DNA of 64,000 nt from Saprospiraceae bacterium (GCA_020627785.1 JAHDGF010000016.1:24732-88731); one strand, 5' to 3'; shown: positions 1-10,284, counted from the stretch's first letter. The notes: generated by a model not told the origin, from the sequence alone. A program made the numbers and translations.

Positions 1-174
1 ACTCTAACCAAGTTTATTCTTGGACTAAAAAATATTGACTGACCAATAACTCTTAATCAGAGGCATTATAATTATTCTCATTTCAAACAACACCCAAATA
101 GTATTTAAAAGATGAGGGTCACCATTTGAAAATTGCAAACAAAGCTAAAGGTTAAATTACTATTAGCCATAAAA

Positions 175-1326
175 TCAATTCTTAACTAATTGCTTTACAA
201 GCCGCTTTACTAATAATTTCGGAATATCACCATATACAAGTTGAGGTTCATCTTTCTCCAATACGTATACTGCTATTGAGGTTTCTAATTCTGGTAAATA
301 TAAAAAGTTGGTGCCCCAAAAACCACCATGCGAGTAAGAAGTAAATCCGTTAATCATACCTCCACGTAACCCAAGAAAATAGTTAGTTTCTTCTCCTTCA
401 GATGGGATTATTTTTAAAAATATCTTATTTAGCGTTATAAGGTCTTCAATTATATTTCCCTGAAAAAGATTGTAGGAAAATTTAGCAAGCTCCTCTGTAG
501 TTGTTGCGATACCTCCACCTCCGTACAAATCAAACGAAGGGTCCATCTCATGTGAATCCCAATTCCAACTATCCCAATACTGATGGACCATCGGCTTTGT
601 GTTAGGGTTAGGTTTTTCAAGCGTTGGAAACCATGTATTCTTAAATCCCAATTCTTTGTATTTAAGTAGCTCACGGATCGCTGTATAAAAAGGCTTATTT
701 GTAACGGATTCAATTATCTCCGTACATAATAAAAAGTTGGCATCAGAATAACTCCAAACTTCCTCAGGATAGCCCAAGGGTTTACCTTTAGAAACAGTTA
801 ATCTTAATTGTTCTTCTCTTGTCCATCGATGTTTTTGATTCTTATTTATTTTATGTAAATAATCTTTATCCACATACTCTTTAATACCACTTGTTTGAGA
901 TAATAAGTGTTTTATTTTGATGCTACCGAAATCATATCCAGCCTTTTCAAAAAGTTGAATGGTTTCCTCGGTTAGATGTTGGTTCATGGAATCTTCGATT
1001 GACAAAAGACCCAATTCTTGGCATCTCAATATTGTTGCTGAAATATAAGGTTTAATACAACTTGCTATTAAGGCAGGTTGGTCAGAGATCAATTTTTTGG
1101 TTTCAACTTTATTAGAATAACCGCTGCAACCACTCCAAGACAAATTGTTCTTTGGTGATTCAATGTGGACCATAATTCCGATTGCTTCTGGATTTGCTGT
1201 GTATACAGAATCTATGGCTGATTGACAATCAGCATAGAATAAAGTAGTTCCAGTATTCTTAACTGATGTTTTACAGCCTATTGCAGCAGCGAAGACCACA
1301 AATAGAAAAATAACTTTATACTTCAT
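175..1326 (-). CDS. Beta-lactamase-family serine hydrolase, lipoprotein
   Basis: Predicted periplasmic or outer-membrane lipoprotein of the serine beta-lactamase / class C penicillin-binding-like family. A signal peptide ends in a lipobox (AAIGC, Cys18). The three family motifs are in order: SxxK as SCIK (Ser89, Lys92), the Tyr-x-Asn box as YSDAN (Tyr193) and HGG at 333-335 in place of KTG. At 383 aa it has the length of stand-alone estB/AmpC-like hydrolases, so esterase, D-aminopeptidase or peptidase activity is as likely as beta-lactam hydrolysis. ATG start. It lies 52 nt downstream of the next gene on the same strand, so co-transcription is possible. The family call is firm; the substrate is unknown. 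Confidence 0.85.
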   Translation of the reverse strand: MKYKVIFLFVVFAAAIGCKTSVKNTGTTLFYADCQSAIDSVYTANPEAIGIMVHIESPKNNLSWSGCSGYSNKVETKKLISDQPALIASCIKPYISATILRCQELGLLSIEDSMNQHLTEETIQLFEKAGYDFGSIKIKHLLSQTSGIKEYVDKDYLHKINKNQKHRWTREEQLRLTVSKGKPLGYPEEVWSYSDANFLLCTEIIESVTNKPFYTAIRELLKYKELGFKNTWFPTLEKPNPNTKPMVHQYWDSWNWDSHEMDPSFDLYGGGGIATTTEELAKFSYNLFQGNIIEDLITLNKIFLKIIPSEGEETNYFLGLRGGMINGFTSYSHGGFWGTNFLYLPELETSIAVYVLEKDEPQLVYGDIPKLLVKRLVKQLVKN

Positions 1327-1378
1327 TGGTTAATTCATCGGAGAAGGTCAGCAATATCAGTAAATATGTGTAGTTATT

Positions 1379-1972
1379 CTACTTCAACAATTTGAACTCT
1401 TCAATTTCCTCATCGGTCATCCAATGGATATCATCCGCTGAGGCAATGTTTATTGTAAAATAATAGAATGCTTCGGCTTCTTCCTGTGTAAAACCAACTG
1501 CCATATAATAATCAATCGCCCCTTGATGTTCTTCATGCCCTACAGGAAAGTCTGTTGCTTCATTTCCATTCCCATCAGCCCAAGCATGAACACCTATTTG
1601 ACTACCGGCTTCTCGTGTGCGCTCTGCCCCTGACAAAAATAAGTCAACAGCTCCAGAAGCAATAACCGCATCAGCTGGTAAATGGATAGCTACTCCTTGC
1701 GCATGAATATTTCTGCCAGCCTCCCAGTTGGCAATATCATCTATGGAACCAGGACAGTCCTTCATGATCATTGTATTAGTCTCTGGATATGCGGAAATGT
1801 AGTTGTCCCAATACTGAGGAATGGAGGAGTCTATCAATCCATTAATAACAACAGTTTCGGAATCTTGAAAAGTAAAAATCCCAAAATCATCATCGGCAAT
1901 GTTCTCTTCTCCACAAGCAAAAAAGACAAGCGATACGAAAAAAATAAAAATGGTTGATCTAAAAATCTTCAT
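1379..1972 (-). CDS. ClpP-fold-like lipoprotein (COG3904-like)
   Basis: Small exported lipoprotein (197 aa, lipobox ending at Cys20). Residues 66-135 resemble the ClpP/crotonase-like core of COG3904 periplasmic proteins: a strand and turn KDCPGSIDD, a helix, then IASGAVDLFLSGAERT (Ser106 at the nucleophile position) and IGVHAW (His129). In that family Ser and His form a peptidase-like site. Whether an acidic third residue exists cannot be told. The C-terminus is acidic (DEEIEEF). ATG start; an AT-rich 8-bp inverted repeat lies about 10 nt upstream. Assignment by motif resemblance only; it could be a catalytically inactive member. Confidence 0.55.
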   Translation of the reverse strand: MKIFRSTIFIFFVSLVFFACGEENIADDDFGIFTFQDSETVVINGLIDSSIPQYWDNYISAYPETNTMIMKDCPGSIDDIANWEAGRNIHAQGVAIHLPADAVIASGAVDLFLSGAERTREAGSQIGVHAWADGNGNEATDFPVGHEEHQGAIDYYMAVGFTQEEAEAFYYFTINIASADDIHWMTDEEIEEFKLLK

Positions 1973-2039
1973 ATGTCGTTTTATAATTTTGAATTATAAC
2001 ATAAAAGAGAATTGTTATAAAGAAAGAAGAAAGTCAAAT

Positions 2040-2747
2040 CTACCATTCTTGGTTTTCTAGATGTAATTTTAAGCTACTAATATTTCGAAATTTTCTCTTT
2101 ATAAGATTGTGTTTCAATCCGCAACATATTTCTTTCACTTGTGGTGGTTGTTTTTTATATTTACTCATACCTCCCAGGGCATTATAAAATATCTTAATTG
2201 CATCAATCATATCTTGCATTTCATTATCTTTTTTTGTTCCCTCTACATTATAAAAGTCTAATAACTTTAAATCATAAGATAGGCCAATCCTACGTATTAT
2301 AATATTTTCTTCATGCAAGTCGCCATGAACGAAGCCATGATGATGGATTAACTCAAGGCCATCTAATATGGTATAAAGTAAATGCACTGCCTTAAAAACA
2401 GTGAGCCTTTTCCCTGGTTGATTTTTTAAGTAAGTTGAAAGCATTAATCCTTCAACATATTCATATATGAAAACAGTGACCAATTCCTCATTTAATATTA
2501 TTTGATCTTGGGTGTAATATTTTAATATCACATCACAATCTCTTAAGGCATGCAATTTCTTAGCGTAATTCCTGGCTACTTTATTTTTAGGATTTTTATT
2601 AGGATAAAATATCTTTGCTGCGCACTTTATTCCAGACAAAACTTCGACTATCTTATAGACCTCCCCTTCGTATCCACCACCTAATAATTCTAAGATTTTA
2701 TATTTATCTGCTATCTTATATCCAACACTTAAATTAAAGCTTCCCAT
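2040..2747 (-). CDS. Small Ser/Thr protein-kinase-like protein
   Basis: Cytoplasmic 235-aa protein with a minimal eukaryotic-like kinase fold. Seen are a glycine-rich loop (LGGGYEGEVYK), an AAK lysine (about Lys45), a catalytic loop HGDLHEEN (His141, Asp143, Asn148) in place of HRDLKPEN, and LDFY (Asp164) in place of DFG. The HGDLHEEN form is typical of small-molecule or LPS-kinase-like members. The metal-binding Asp is kept but the DFG glycine is Tyr, and the C-lobe is short with no activation segment or APE motif visible. The longest frame begins with TTG at 2762; the ATG at 2747 is preferred because the fold starts soon after it. No partner gene suggests a substrate. Confidence 0.7.
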   Translation of the reverse strand: MGSFNLSVGYKIADKYKILELLGGGYEGEVYKIVEVLSGIKCAAKIFYPNKNPKNKVARNYAKKLHALRDCDVILKYYTQDQIILNEELVTVFIYEYVEGLMLSTYLKNQPGKRLTVFKAVHLLYTILDGLELIHHHGFVHGDLHEENIIIRRIGLSYDLKLLDFYNVEGTKKDNEMQDMIDAIKIFYNALGGMSKYKKQPPQVKEICCGLKHNLIKRKFRNISSLKLHLENQEW

Positions 2748-2960
2748 AACTAATACATTCAATCAAATTCGAAACGCAAATTAAATAAATCTCTTTCAAT
2801 TTACTTTAATTAGCACAACTACTTATTAGCAATGTGCTTGATAATTAACGATAGCAAATTCTGATAATTCACTCCACCAAACTATATAATTTTATTAGGA
2901 ATATAAATGTTGATGAGGCCAATGTTAACTAATGTAAAAAAAGGTTAGCTTGAATAACCA

Positions 2961-4523
2961 CTACTCCATCCACCACACCTTCACATCATTTGCGTCAGCA
3001 CCCATATTGGAAACTTGAGCATTATAATTTTCGGCATTCAATGCAGACTCTGATGGTGGATATAAAAATCGAAAGAATTCATTCTCCACCTTGGTTCTAG
3101 GAACAACATTTGTGCGCCGCAACAAACTAAATGCTTCCCAAGGTTGACGAAAAGCATCTACCCATCGCTGCGCATATATTTTTTCCAAGTTAACTTCCTC
3201 GCTATCTCCTAGATCTAAAACGTATTTAGGATGTGAAACCGTAGTGAATAATTCACCCACACTTAGAATGTCTGGCTTATTTATCCATGCCTCTGAGTCA
3301 ACCACTAAATTTTGCCAAAACTTTAAAGACTCAAGCATTCCATTTTGGTAAGCAGCGCTGGCAAGAAAAGGATCTTGAGAAACACCGATTCCTCGCATAA
3401 AAATTTCTGCACGTATAAATTGAACTTCAGCGGAGGTCATCAAAATTTCAGGAATGTCTAATTCATCTCGAACCAAATAAAAATTCACTGGAGCATAAAT
3501 ATTTCCATCTCCCTTGTCTTCGTAATTCACATCCCGACGATCTTTTTGATAAGGCTCGCCACCGGACTGTAGCGTTGTACTTGATGGAATTTGGGGAAAG
3601 GCGATCCACTCGTCATTATTATTGGGTTCAAAAAATATGCGCACTCTTGGATCAATAATGGCTTCATCATCGTCAGTCATGAATTCCCAGATGGTTGATC
3701 CCATCCTTACTTTATTGTGTTCACGGAATGACCAGTTAACACCGAGGTTGGACCAATTTTGATCTCGAGGTGTCATGACAGCATCGCTACCTTCTACGAT
3801 GGTGTTTGCCCCACTCACAATTAGATCTCCAATCCGAGGTTCCGCATATTCTGGATCTTTCTCATAAATACGTAAAAGATATCTCAATTGAAGTGAATTT
3901 GAAAATCGTATCCATTGATCTAAATTATCATTGAACAAAGATTCAAATGTTCCGAATCGCACATAATTCTCTCCATCAGCTGTCTGGCCTCCTCTGGATA
4001 ATACTTCTGAAGCAAGCTGTAGATCAGTTAATAATTTTTTATAAATCGATTCTTGTGTATCATATGACGCTCGAAGAATAGGCTCATTTGCGTAAGCGAG
4101 ACCAGCCTCACTGTAGGGAATATCCCCAAAAAGATCGGTGACTTGAAAAGTCTTATAAGCCATCACAATATCCAACTGAGCTTTCTGCTGATCATAAATT
4201 TCCGAATCAAAATTCCCATAAAGTGCATTGGCGTTTTTGAGAGCCTCGTAATAATTGGACCAAACATCTTCTGCACCTCCTGAAACATTCCCGAAAGTCT
4301 TAGCTGTCACAGCTGCCTGTTCCGTTACATCATACAGCACCTCATTATGTAAAAACAATTGTCGATTCCAACCCAATCGTAGGGAATTAATGATCCCATT
4401 AAAAATGGCTCCATCTGCAACTTGCGTAGGTGCTAATGGATTCTGATTGAAAGTTTCAAAATCCTTGTCGCAGGAGAACAAACTCAAAACCAAAATTCCA
4501 AGAATAATCCAAGGCTTCTTCAT
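2961..4523 (-). CDS. SusD/RagB-family outer-membrane lipoprotein
   Basis: Surface glycan-binding partner of the SusC-type transporter encoded directly upstream. The 520-aa precursor has a lipobox (SLFSC, Cys18) and an N-terminus (DKDFETFNQNP) typical of the SusD-like group. The body is rich in helical TPR-like stretches and the C-terminal third carries the common pattern of an 'AEIFMRG' helix and a 'QRWVDAFRQPWEAF' helix. SusD proteins cap the SusC barrel and deliver oligosaccharides or peptides. Only 3 nt separate it from the susC-like gene, and the PNGase-F-like gene heads the same operon, so glycoprotein-derived glycans or glycopeptides are the inferred ligand. No promoter is visible between the genes. 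Confidence 0.93.
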   Translation of the reverse strand: MKKPWIILGILVLSLFSCDKDFETFNQNPLAPTQVADGAIFNGIINSLRLGWNRQLFLHNEVLYDVTEQAAVTAKTFGNVSGGAEDVWSNYYEALKNANALYGNFDSEIYDQQKAQLDIVMAYKTFQVTDLFGDIPYSEAGLAYANEPILRASYDTQESIYKKLLTDLQLASEVLSRGGQTADGENYVRFGTFESLFNDNLDQWIRFSNSLQLRYLLRIYEKDPEYAEPRIGDLIVSGANTIVEGSDAVMTPRDQNWSNLGVNWSFREHNKVRMGSTIWEFMTDDDEAIIDPRVRIFFEPNNNDEWIAFPQIPSSTTLQSGGEPYQKDRRDVNYEDKGDGNIYAPVNFYLVRDELDIPEILMTSAEVQFIRAEIFMRGIGVSQDPFLASAAYQNGMLESLKFWQNLVVDSEAWINKPDILSVGELFTTVSHPKYVLDLGDSEEVNLEKIYAQRWVDAFRQPWEAFSLLRRTNVVPRTKVENEFFRFLYPPSESALNAENYNAQVSNMGADANDVKVWWME

Positions 4524-4526
4524 CTT

Positions 4527-7500
4527 CTAGAATTTAGCATTTAAACGTACACTGATAGAGCGCATACTCGGAAAGGATGCCCATTCTAATCCTTGTGCAT
4601 TACCCGAACCACTATTCCCTTCTGGATTGATCTGATCAGGAATAGAAGAATAAAAATAAAATAGATCTCTTCCGATGAATGAAAGTTTTAAATCTTGAAA
4701 AGCATTAAAGCGCTTCCATTGATCAACTTTAAAATCGTAACTCAAAGCAAGCTCTCGCATTTTCACCCAAGAGTTATCAATCACTCCAGGTGTTGTTAAT
4801 ACTCTCCCCCATCCACCGGCATTAGGCAGATACTTATAATAATAATGCACGACTTGGTTGTTCTGTGTTCCATCTGAATAAACACCGGGCAAAATCACAC
4901 CAATGTTTCTTTCTTCGCCATTGGGATCAACATAAGGTAACCCATTACCGTTCCGTTCATCCAAGGTCAATGGACTCTGTCCCGTCTGTAATCCAATGAC
5001 ATACGAGCCAGCATAAATATCTCCACCGATTTTAGTATCAACCAGACTTGTCAATAGAAAGTTTTTATACTTCGCTTCCAAGGTCCATCCGCCAGTCAAA
5101 AAAGGCGAGGCATTTCCGATCGGTACAATTCCATCGGTTATCTCATAATGCGTTCCTTCATCATTTAATATAGGCTGCCCGTTTTCATGATAGACATAAT
5201 CATAGCCATAAATGGTTCCATATTGCTCTCCTTCTCTTACCATTATCTTAGGACCAAAGTCACCCCAGATCTCTCCTATTTCTAAAAATTCAGCACCATC
5301 GCCTAAGCTTCGAACAAAGTTTTTATTATGAGACAAATTTAAACCAGTATTCACAAATCCATCCGCCCAATAATAGAGATAAGCATTCAAGGATAGTTCG
5401 TAGCCAAAATTCTCAAGCGTCCCATTGTTTATTCTAATCTCTGAAGTTCCTGACGATACAGGCGTAGGTGATTCCAATATTTGATTAAAAGACTCAATAT
5501 AGTAGTACGTAAAATCCAAACTTAATTTATCATCAAAGGCTCCAAGGTTTAATCCGAACTCATAAGAATTGGCTTCTTGCGGTCGAAGATTACTCGGCGG
5601 TTTTACCAATGGAAGACTCGCTGTTTGCTGTCCATTGAAGGTTCCTGTATCATAAACGAAGTCGAGTAAAAAAGGATCGGTATCCGATGCCGCTTTCGCA
5701 AATGCGGCACGTACTTTTAGAAAACTTAGCCAAGAAGGTAGTGTGAGTGATTCTGATAAAATATAACTCATTGATACTGAAGGATAGAAATAAGAATTAT
5801 TATCCAAAGGCAAGGATGAAGACCAATCATTTCTACCGGCGATTTCCAAAAAGAGCGTCTTCTTGTAATCTAGGTTTAAAAATGAATACAGGGAGTTGAT
5901 TCTCTTTCGATACCTGATTTCTTCGGGCAAGGGTAATTGTTCGGTACTTGAACCCACAAAATTATTAAAAGCAAATAACCACGGATTCTGCCATTCTGCA
6001 TTACTGGCTTTAATACCATATTGGTCTCGGTCCCATCGATTCCCACCAAAAGATAAAGATGCATTCAAGTCAGGTGAGAAGATGCCATCCTTATAAGCTG
6101 TGATTAAAAACTCACTATTAGTTACGGTGTTCCGATCAATTTCATTTCCATAAACCCCACCATTCACTCCGGAATTATCGTGTGGATTAAATCGAGTTTC
6201 AAATTCATTGAAATTTAAATCCGTTCCAATTTTGGCGCTGGCGGTTAACCATTCTGTAGGATCATAAGCTAGACCAATGGAAGCGATCATTTTATTTCGG
6301 CTCAAGAAGGTATTTTGATTGTAGGTATTCCACCAGAGATTAGCTGGAGTAAAAGTGAACGGATAATTACCGTCATAGGTATTTCGTGTACCGTCAGGAT
6401 TTATATTCAATTCCTCTTCCAAGCCTTTGTATGATCTAGGCCAGCTGTACAATATCCCTTTACCAAAGGAGGCATTATTATCATCCCCAAGAGAGGGACT
6501 ATTTTGTCTTTGAAAGTTTATGTAGCTAGCAGAGATGGTTGATTTAAGTTTAGAGCTAATGTTTAGCTCACCACCTAAGTTGACAGTGTATTGTTTGAAA
6601 AATGAATTAGGAACTACGGCATCATGATCTTGATAACTGACGGAAGTACGGACCGTTCCAAAATCCCCTCCTCTACTAAAATTAATATTATGCGTTGTTG
6701 TCTGTCCAGCATTAAAGAACTGTTTTAGATTATCAGGCTGCGGTGAATATTCTCTCAGCTCACCATCCCACCATCTAACCTGTTGACCTTCCATACGAGG
6801 TCCCCAACTTACGCCAGTAGAATAAAATCCAAACTGCTCTGTGGTAGGTCGACCAAAAGGACCATTACTTGTGTGGACATTGGTCGGGTAAACATTTTCG
6901 CCAGCAGCGTTCTGTGCGAAGGTCGGCTCTAGCAAACTTATAGGACCACCGGCACCATACTCATTCTGCACTTCTCGAAAACGGAACGGTTGAATGTGCT
7001 TATATGAAACGGTGTACTCCAAGCCTAGTCCTTTACGGACCTGGCCTTTGTGTGTCGTAATAACAATGACACCATTGGCTCCACGCATTCCATATTTTGC
7101 GGAAGCCGTTGGACCTTTCAATATATCTACGGAAGCAATGTCTTCAGGATTTATATTATTTATCGCAGACCCCCAATCCGTCCCGCGACCAACCTGAGTA
7201 AGTCCTGGAGGATTTTCTATGGGTACACCATCAAGGATAATTAAGGGTTGATTATTTCCAGTAATGTTATTGTTACCACGGATGGTAATTCTGGAAGTTC
7301 CCCCATCAACGCCATTGGCATTGTTGATATTAACACCAGCTGCTCTACCTGATAATGAATTGATGATATTGGGCGCATTGGAGATGGCGATGCTTTCTCC
7401 TTTAAAACTATCGGTAGAATAACCAAGTCCTCTTTTTTGACGCTTAACACCGGGTCCTGTAATCACTACCTTATCCAACTGCACCCCATCAGAAAACATG

Positions 7501-7769
7501 GTAACAACAACTTCCTGTCCAGCTTTAACAGTCTTAAGGATGCTTCTATACCCTAGGTAATTAAATTGCAACCGATCTCCGTCTTCTACTTCAATTTCAT
7601 AAAACCCGTCTATATCTGTGGTTGTGCCTTGTTGGTTCCTTTCATTAATAATGGAAACTCCAATCAATCCTTCTCCTGAATTTCCATCTTGAACCATGCC
7701 CGTTGTCTTCCCTTGAGAAAAGATGGCCAAGGAAAGGGTCAAAAAGAAGACCGTACAAATTAAACGCAT
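4527..7769 (-). CDS. SusC/RagA-family TonB-dependent outer-membrane transporter
   Basis: Outer-membrane importer of 1080 aa. In order: signal peptide (ends near Ser18-Gln19), a carboxypeptidase-D-like regulatory domain (about 20-100, with DGNSGEGLIGVSI and DIDGFYEIEV), the plug with the SusC hallmark VDILKGPTASAKYG followed by GANGVIVITT (about 210-240), then a long barrel ending in aromatic Phe (RLNAKF). It forms the transporter of the SusCD pair with the lipoprotein 3 nt downstream. It starts 19 nt after the PNGase-F-like gene, so the three genes form one transcription unit. Substrate is inferred from that neighbour; the sequence itself does not define it. Confidence 0.95.
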   Translation of the reverse strand: MRLICTVFFLTLSLAIFSQGKTTGMVQDGNSGEGLIGVSIINERNQQGTTTDIDGFYEIEVEDGDRLQFNYLGYRSILKTVKAGQEVVVTMFSDGVQLDKVVITGPGVKRQKRGLGYSTDSFKGESIAISNAPNIINSLSGRAAGVNINNANGVDGGTSRITIRGNNNITGNNQPLIILDGVPIENPPGLTQVGRGTDWGSAINNINPEDIASVDILKGPTASAKYGMRGANGVIVITTHKGQVRKGLGLEYTVSYKHIQPFRFREVQNEYGAGGPISLLEPTFAQNAAGENVYPTNVHTSNGPFGRPTTEQFGFYSTGVSWGPRMEGQQVRWWDGELREYSPQPDNLKQFFNAGQTTTHNINFSRGGDFGTVRTSVSYQDHDAVVPNSFFKQYTVNLGGELNISSKLKSTISASYINFQRQNSPSLGDDNNASFGKGILYSWPRSYKGLEEELNINPDGTRNTYDGNYPFTFTPANLWWNTYNQNTFLSRNKMIASIGLAYDPTEWLTASAKIGTDLNFNEFETRFNPHDNSGVNGGVYGNEIDRNTVTNSEFLITAYKDGIFSPDLNASLSFGGNRWDRDQYGIKASNAEWQNPWLFAFNNFVGSSTEQLPLPEEIRYRKRINSLYSFLNLDYKKTLFLEIAGRNDWSSSLPLDNNSYFYPSVSMSYILSESLTLPSWLSFLKVRAAFAKAASDTDPFLLDFVYDTGTFNGQQTASLPLVKPPSNLRPQEANSYEFGLNLGAFDDKLSLDFTYYYIESFNQILESPTPVSSGTSEIRINNGTLENFGYELSLNAYLYYWADGFVNTGLNLSHNKNFVRSLGDGAEFLEIGEIWGDFGPKIMVREGEQYGTIYGYDYVYHENGQPILNDEGTHYEITDGIVPIGNASPFLTGGWTLEAKYKNFLLTSLVDTKIGGDIYAGSYVIGLQTGQSPLTLDERNGNGLPYVDPNGEERNIGVILPGVYSDGTQNNQVVHYYYKYLPNAGGWGRVLTTPGVIDNSWVKMRELALSYDFKVDQWKRFNAFQDLKLSFIGRDLFYFYSSIPDQINPEGNSGSGNAQGLEWASFPSMRSISVRLNAKF

Positions 7770-7788
7770 AGTATGCTCCCGTTAATTA

Positions 7789-10284
7789 TTATTTTACAAT
7801 CACTATCCGCTGCACACCGGCAGCACCTTCCTTGTTATCAATTCTTATAAAATACATTCCAGCTTGGTCTAACACTAAGTTTTGCTGGAGTGATTGAAGA
7901 TTGATCGTTTCAAGAATCTGACCTTGTGCATTTAAAACCTTCAAGGTAGAGCCTATCAATGACTCGTCTAATTCTACTTGGAAGTTCCCAGAAGAAGGAT
8001 TAGGCTTGATCGAAAAGTTAGAACTTAGATCAAGTTCTGGTACTGCTACAGTAATTAAGTACTCAACGATAAGATTATCACCAGGTGTTTCATCCAATGC
8101 AAAATCAACTTCACCAACGATGGGATTAAGGCCATCCATGATTTCAGTATTTACGTTGAACTCCATAAAGGCTGATGCACCAGGCTGCAAGTCACCGGCT
8201 AAATCTTGAGTAGCTAATAATTCGCCATTGAGATAAATTTTTCCAACGACGCCTTGGGCTGTGACGGAACCATTGTTGGTAACCTCTAAAGTAACCATGG
8301 ATAAATCGAAATCGGTGCTCGGTGACAAAAGTATGGAGGTCGCCTCAATGTTGCTATAATCCATAAAGCGTTCGGAACTTTGTTCCACAAGATATCCATG
8401 AATTCTATAATGCGGCTCTGTATGGCCACTACTATTGTATCCGGTATTTAATAGATTGGTGTAGTCTGCTAAGGCGTAGTCAATAACTCCAGTTGAGCCA
8501 GGAGTCAGTGCATTCGTGGTTATAAATACAGCAGGTTGAACTTCTTGTCCTGGACACCATCCCGCTCTAGGGAATAGCCAATTTCCAGCCTGATCATCAC
8601 AACCATTGCTGGCACAGTCATCTTTCCAAAGTCTATGTGGATAAGTTTCCGCACCGGCCTCAAGCGAATGCGTTACATCGTAAAATTCTGCCGCATTAAA
8701 AGTGTTTCCTTGGCCATGTCCAGTAATCTGCATTCTTACATGTGAAGCTTCTGTATTGCTCGCTACATCAATATTGTACGGTGATAAATCGTGATCTATT
8801 CCTGGATCTCCATATACTTGATAATCGGTTTGCCACAGTGGGGTTGTCTTATAATATGGAAAAGGATCGTTCCCTTCAATGAGTTCTAATTCGATGGTAG
8901 TAAGCCAGCCGGAAGGTCCCCATACTTGAATGAATGATTGAAAATCTATGGACCCAGTTAAAAGTGATTTAAAATCTGTGATGTCAATCGTCCATGGCCC
9001 ACAAGCAATACCATATGGTGTAATGTATCTTGCGATTTCAAAAGTCCCTTCTTCTGTCGTAGCGATTACTTTTGCCGGTTGATCCCACGGGTCGCAACCA
9101 GACGATGGACACTCTACAGAGATATGCATCATTAACTGTGAATATTTAGAAAGGTCGCCGGGTAAGACAACGGACGTAAATTGATTTTGTCCTGAAGATC
9201 CGAAGTTATGCTGCTCTGAGTTGAACAAAACAATGCGATTCCCAGGTCTATTATCTAGCGAAATATTACTGATATTATTGAATGCATTCCCATCATCTGC
9301 AAAAGAAAGCTCAACTTCAATTTCTGGGGCTTCATTTAAGGTAAGATCGATCGGAGTATCTAAATTAATGGTGACTAGTTCTCCAGGTGCAATGGTCTGA
9401 GAAATACTCTCAGTAAATAAAACCTCTCCATCAACGCTCACCGTTAAATCAAAATCACTGACTTCCATTGTACCCACATTTTGTACACCTGCAGAAATTT
9501 TTACTGGTCGAGTCTTCATATTTACCCGATCAAAACCGTCGATAGATTTCAAAGCCAAATCAAAGTCTGGCAGTTTATAACCTTCTACCCAATTCCCATC
9601 ATCTATCCCGATTCCAGTAGCAGAGCAATTTTCATCCACAAGATTGGTTGCAATTGTTCCAGCTCCTTCATTCATAGGCAGGTAAAGTGTGAGTCCATCC
9701 TCCGCCCCTGTCAAATCTACGGCAGCATTGTCTGCAATCTGGGTCTGAGTTCTAGCTACTTCCCATAATCTTACTTCATCAATAATCCCATCAAAGAATC
9801 GGCCATCAAAGCCTGAAGCCGAAATTTTTAGGTCACTAGTATTTGGTGACGGATCTCCATCAAAGGTTGAAGAAGCAACAGGCTGACCATCTATGTATAA
9901 TTGCACCGTCTTATCCTTTACTGTTGCTGCAACATGATGCCATTGCTGAGTATTCATTAGACTACTTGTAAAAGTTTCATGCCATGCATTATCAACGGCA
10001 ATTACCAGTGAAAGAGATCCATCGGCACCGCATCTGAATGCATAACCTCGATCCGGCCCTTGATTATCTTTTCCGATAATCGTCCCGCGCCAGATTTCAT
10101 TCGTCCAGCTATTAGCGAATATCCATGCCTCGAAAGTAAATTCATCGGTGATGTTTTGACTTTCCTTATGAGCTATCGATAGAAATTCAGAATTACCATC
10201 GAGTTGAATGGCGGTATTTTGTGCGCTCAAGGCAAATGGAGCTAACAATAATAGACTAAAAATCGAAGAAATGAAGTATTTCAT
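7789..10284 (-). CDS. PNGase-F-like glycoamidase with LamG and T9SS sorting domain
   Basis: Secreted 831-aa protein, first gene of the SusCD operon. Signal peptide 1-21; LamG/concanavalin-like domain about 25-205 (FDGIIDEVRLWE at its end); a CARDB-like linker 240-345; then the two-lobed peptide-N-glycosidase F module. The module has CDPWDQPAK (Asp398/Asp401) with ARYITPYG, TGHGQGNTFNAAEF (Glu533) and RAGWCPG (575-579), which correspond to the conserved acidic positions and Cys-rich loop of the family. A T9SS domain ends the protein (KPNPSSGNF, about 760-831). PNGase F releases intact N-glycans from Asn. Activity is inferred from retained acidic residues. A paralogue sits at 50713-54177. Confidence 0.82.
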   Translation of the reverse strand: MKYFISSIFSLLLLAPFALSAQNTAIQLDGNSEFLSIAHKESQNITDEFTFEAWIFANSWTNEIWRGTIIGKDNQGPDRGYAFRCGADGSLSLVIAVDNAWHETFTSSLMNTQQWHHVAATVKDKTVQLYIDGQPVASSTFDGDPSPNTSDLKISASGFDGRFFDGIIDEVRLWEVARTQTQIADNAAVDLTGAEDGLTLYLPMNEGAGTIATNLVDENCSATGIGIDDGNWVEGYKLPDFDLALKSIDGFDRVNMKTRPVKISAGVQNVGTMEVSDFDLTVSVDGEVLFTESISQTIAPGELVTINLDTPIDLTLNEAPEIEVELSFADDGNAFNNISNISLDNRPGNRIVLFNSEQHNFGSSGQNQFTSVVLPGDLSKYSQLMMHISVECPSSGCDPWDQPAKVIATTEEGTFEIARYITPYGIACGPWTIDITDFKSLLTGSIDFQSFIQVWGPSGWLTTIELELIEGNDPFPYYKTTPLWQTDYQVYGDPGIDHDLSPYNIDVASNTEASHVRMQITGHGQGNTFNAAEFYDVTHSLEAGAETYPHRLWKDDCASNGCDDQAGNWLFPRAGWCPGQEVQPAVFITTNALTPGSTGVIDYALADYTNLLNTGYNSSGHTEPHYRIHGYLVEQSSERFMDYSNIEATSILLSPSTDFDLSMVTLEVTNNGSVTAQGVVGKIYLNGELLATQDLAGDLQPGASAFMEFNVNTEIMDGLNPIVGEVDFALDETPGDNLIVEYLITVAVPELDLSSNFSIKPNPSSGNFQVELDESLIGSTLKVLNAQGQILETINLQSLQQNLVLDQAGMYFIRIDNKEGAAGVQRIVIVK

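Noticed and set aside
1..174. Possible gene or RNA at the left edge
   Set aside because: No open frame of useful length and only a 5-bp hairpin (CCAAG/CTTGG) at 9-24.
1981..1999. AT-only 8-bp inverted repeat near the ClpP-like gene start
   Set aside because: TTATAATT-TTG-AATTATAA is very AT-rich and short; likely chance in this composition.
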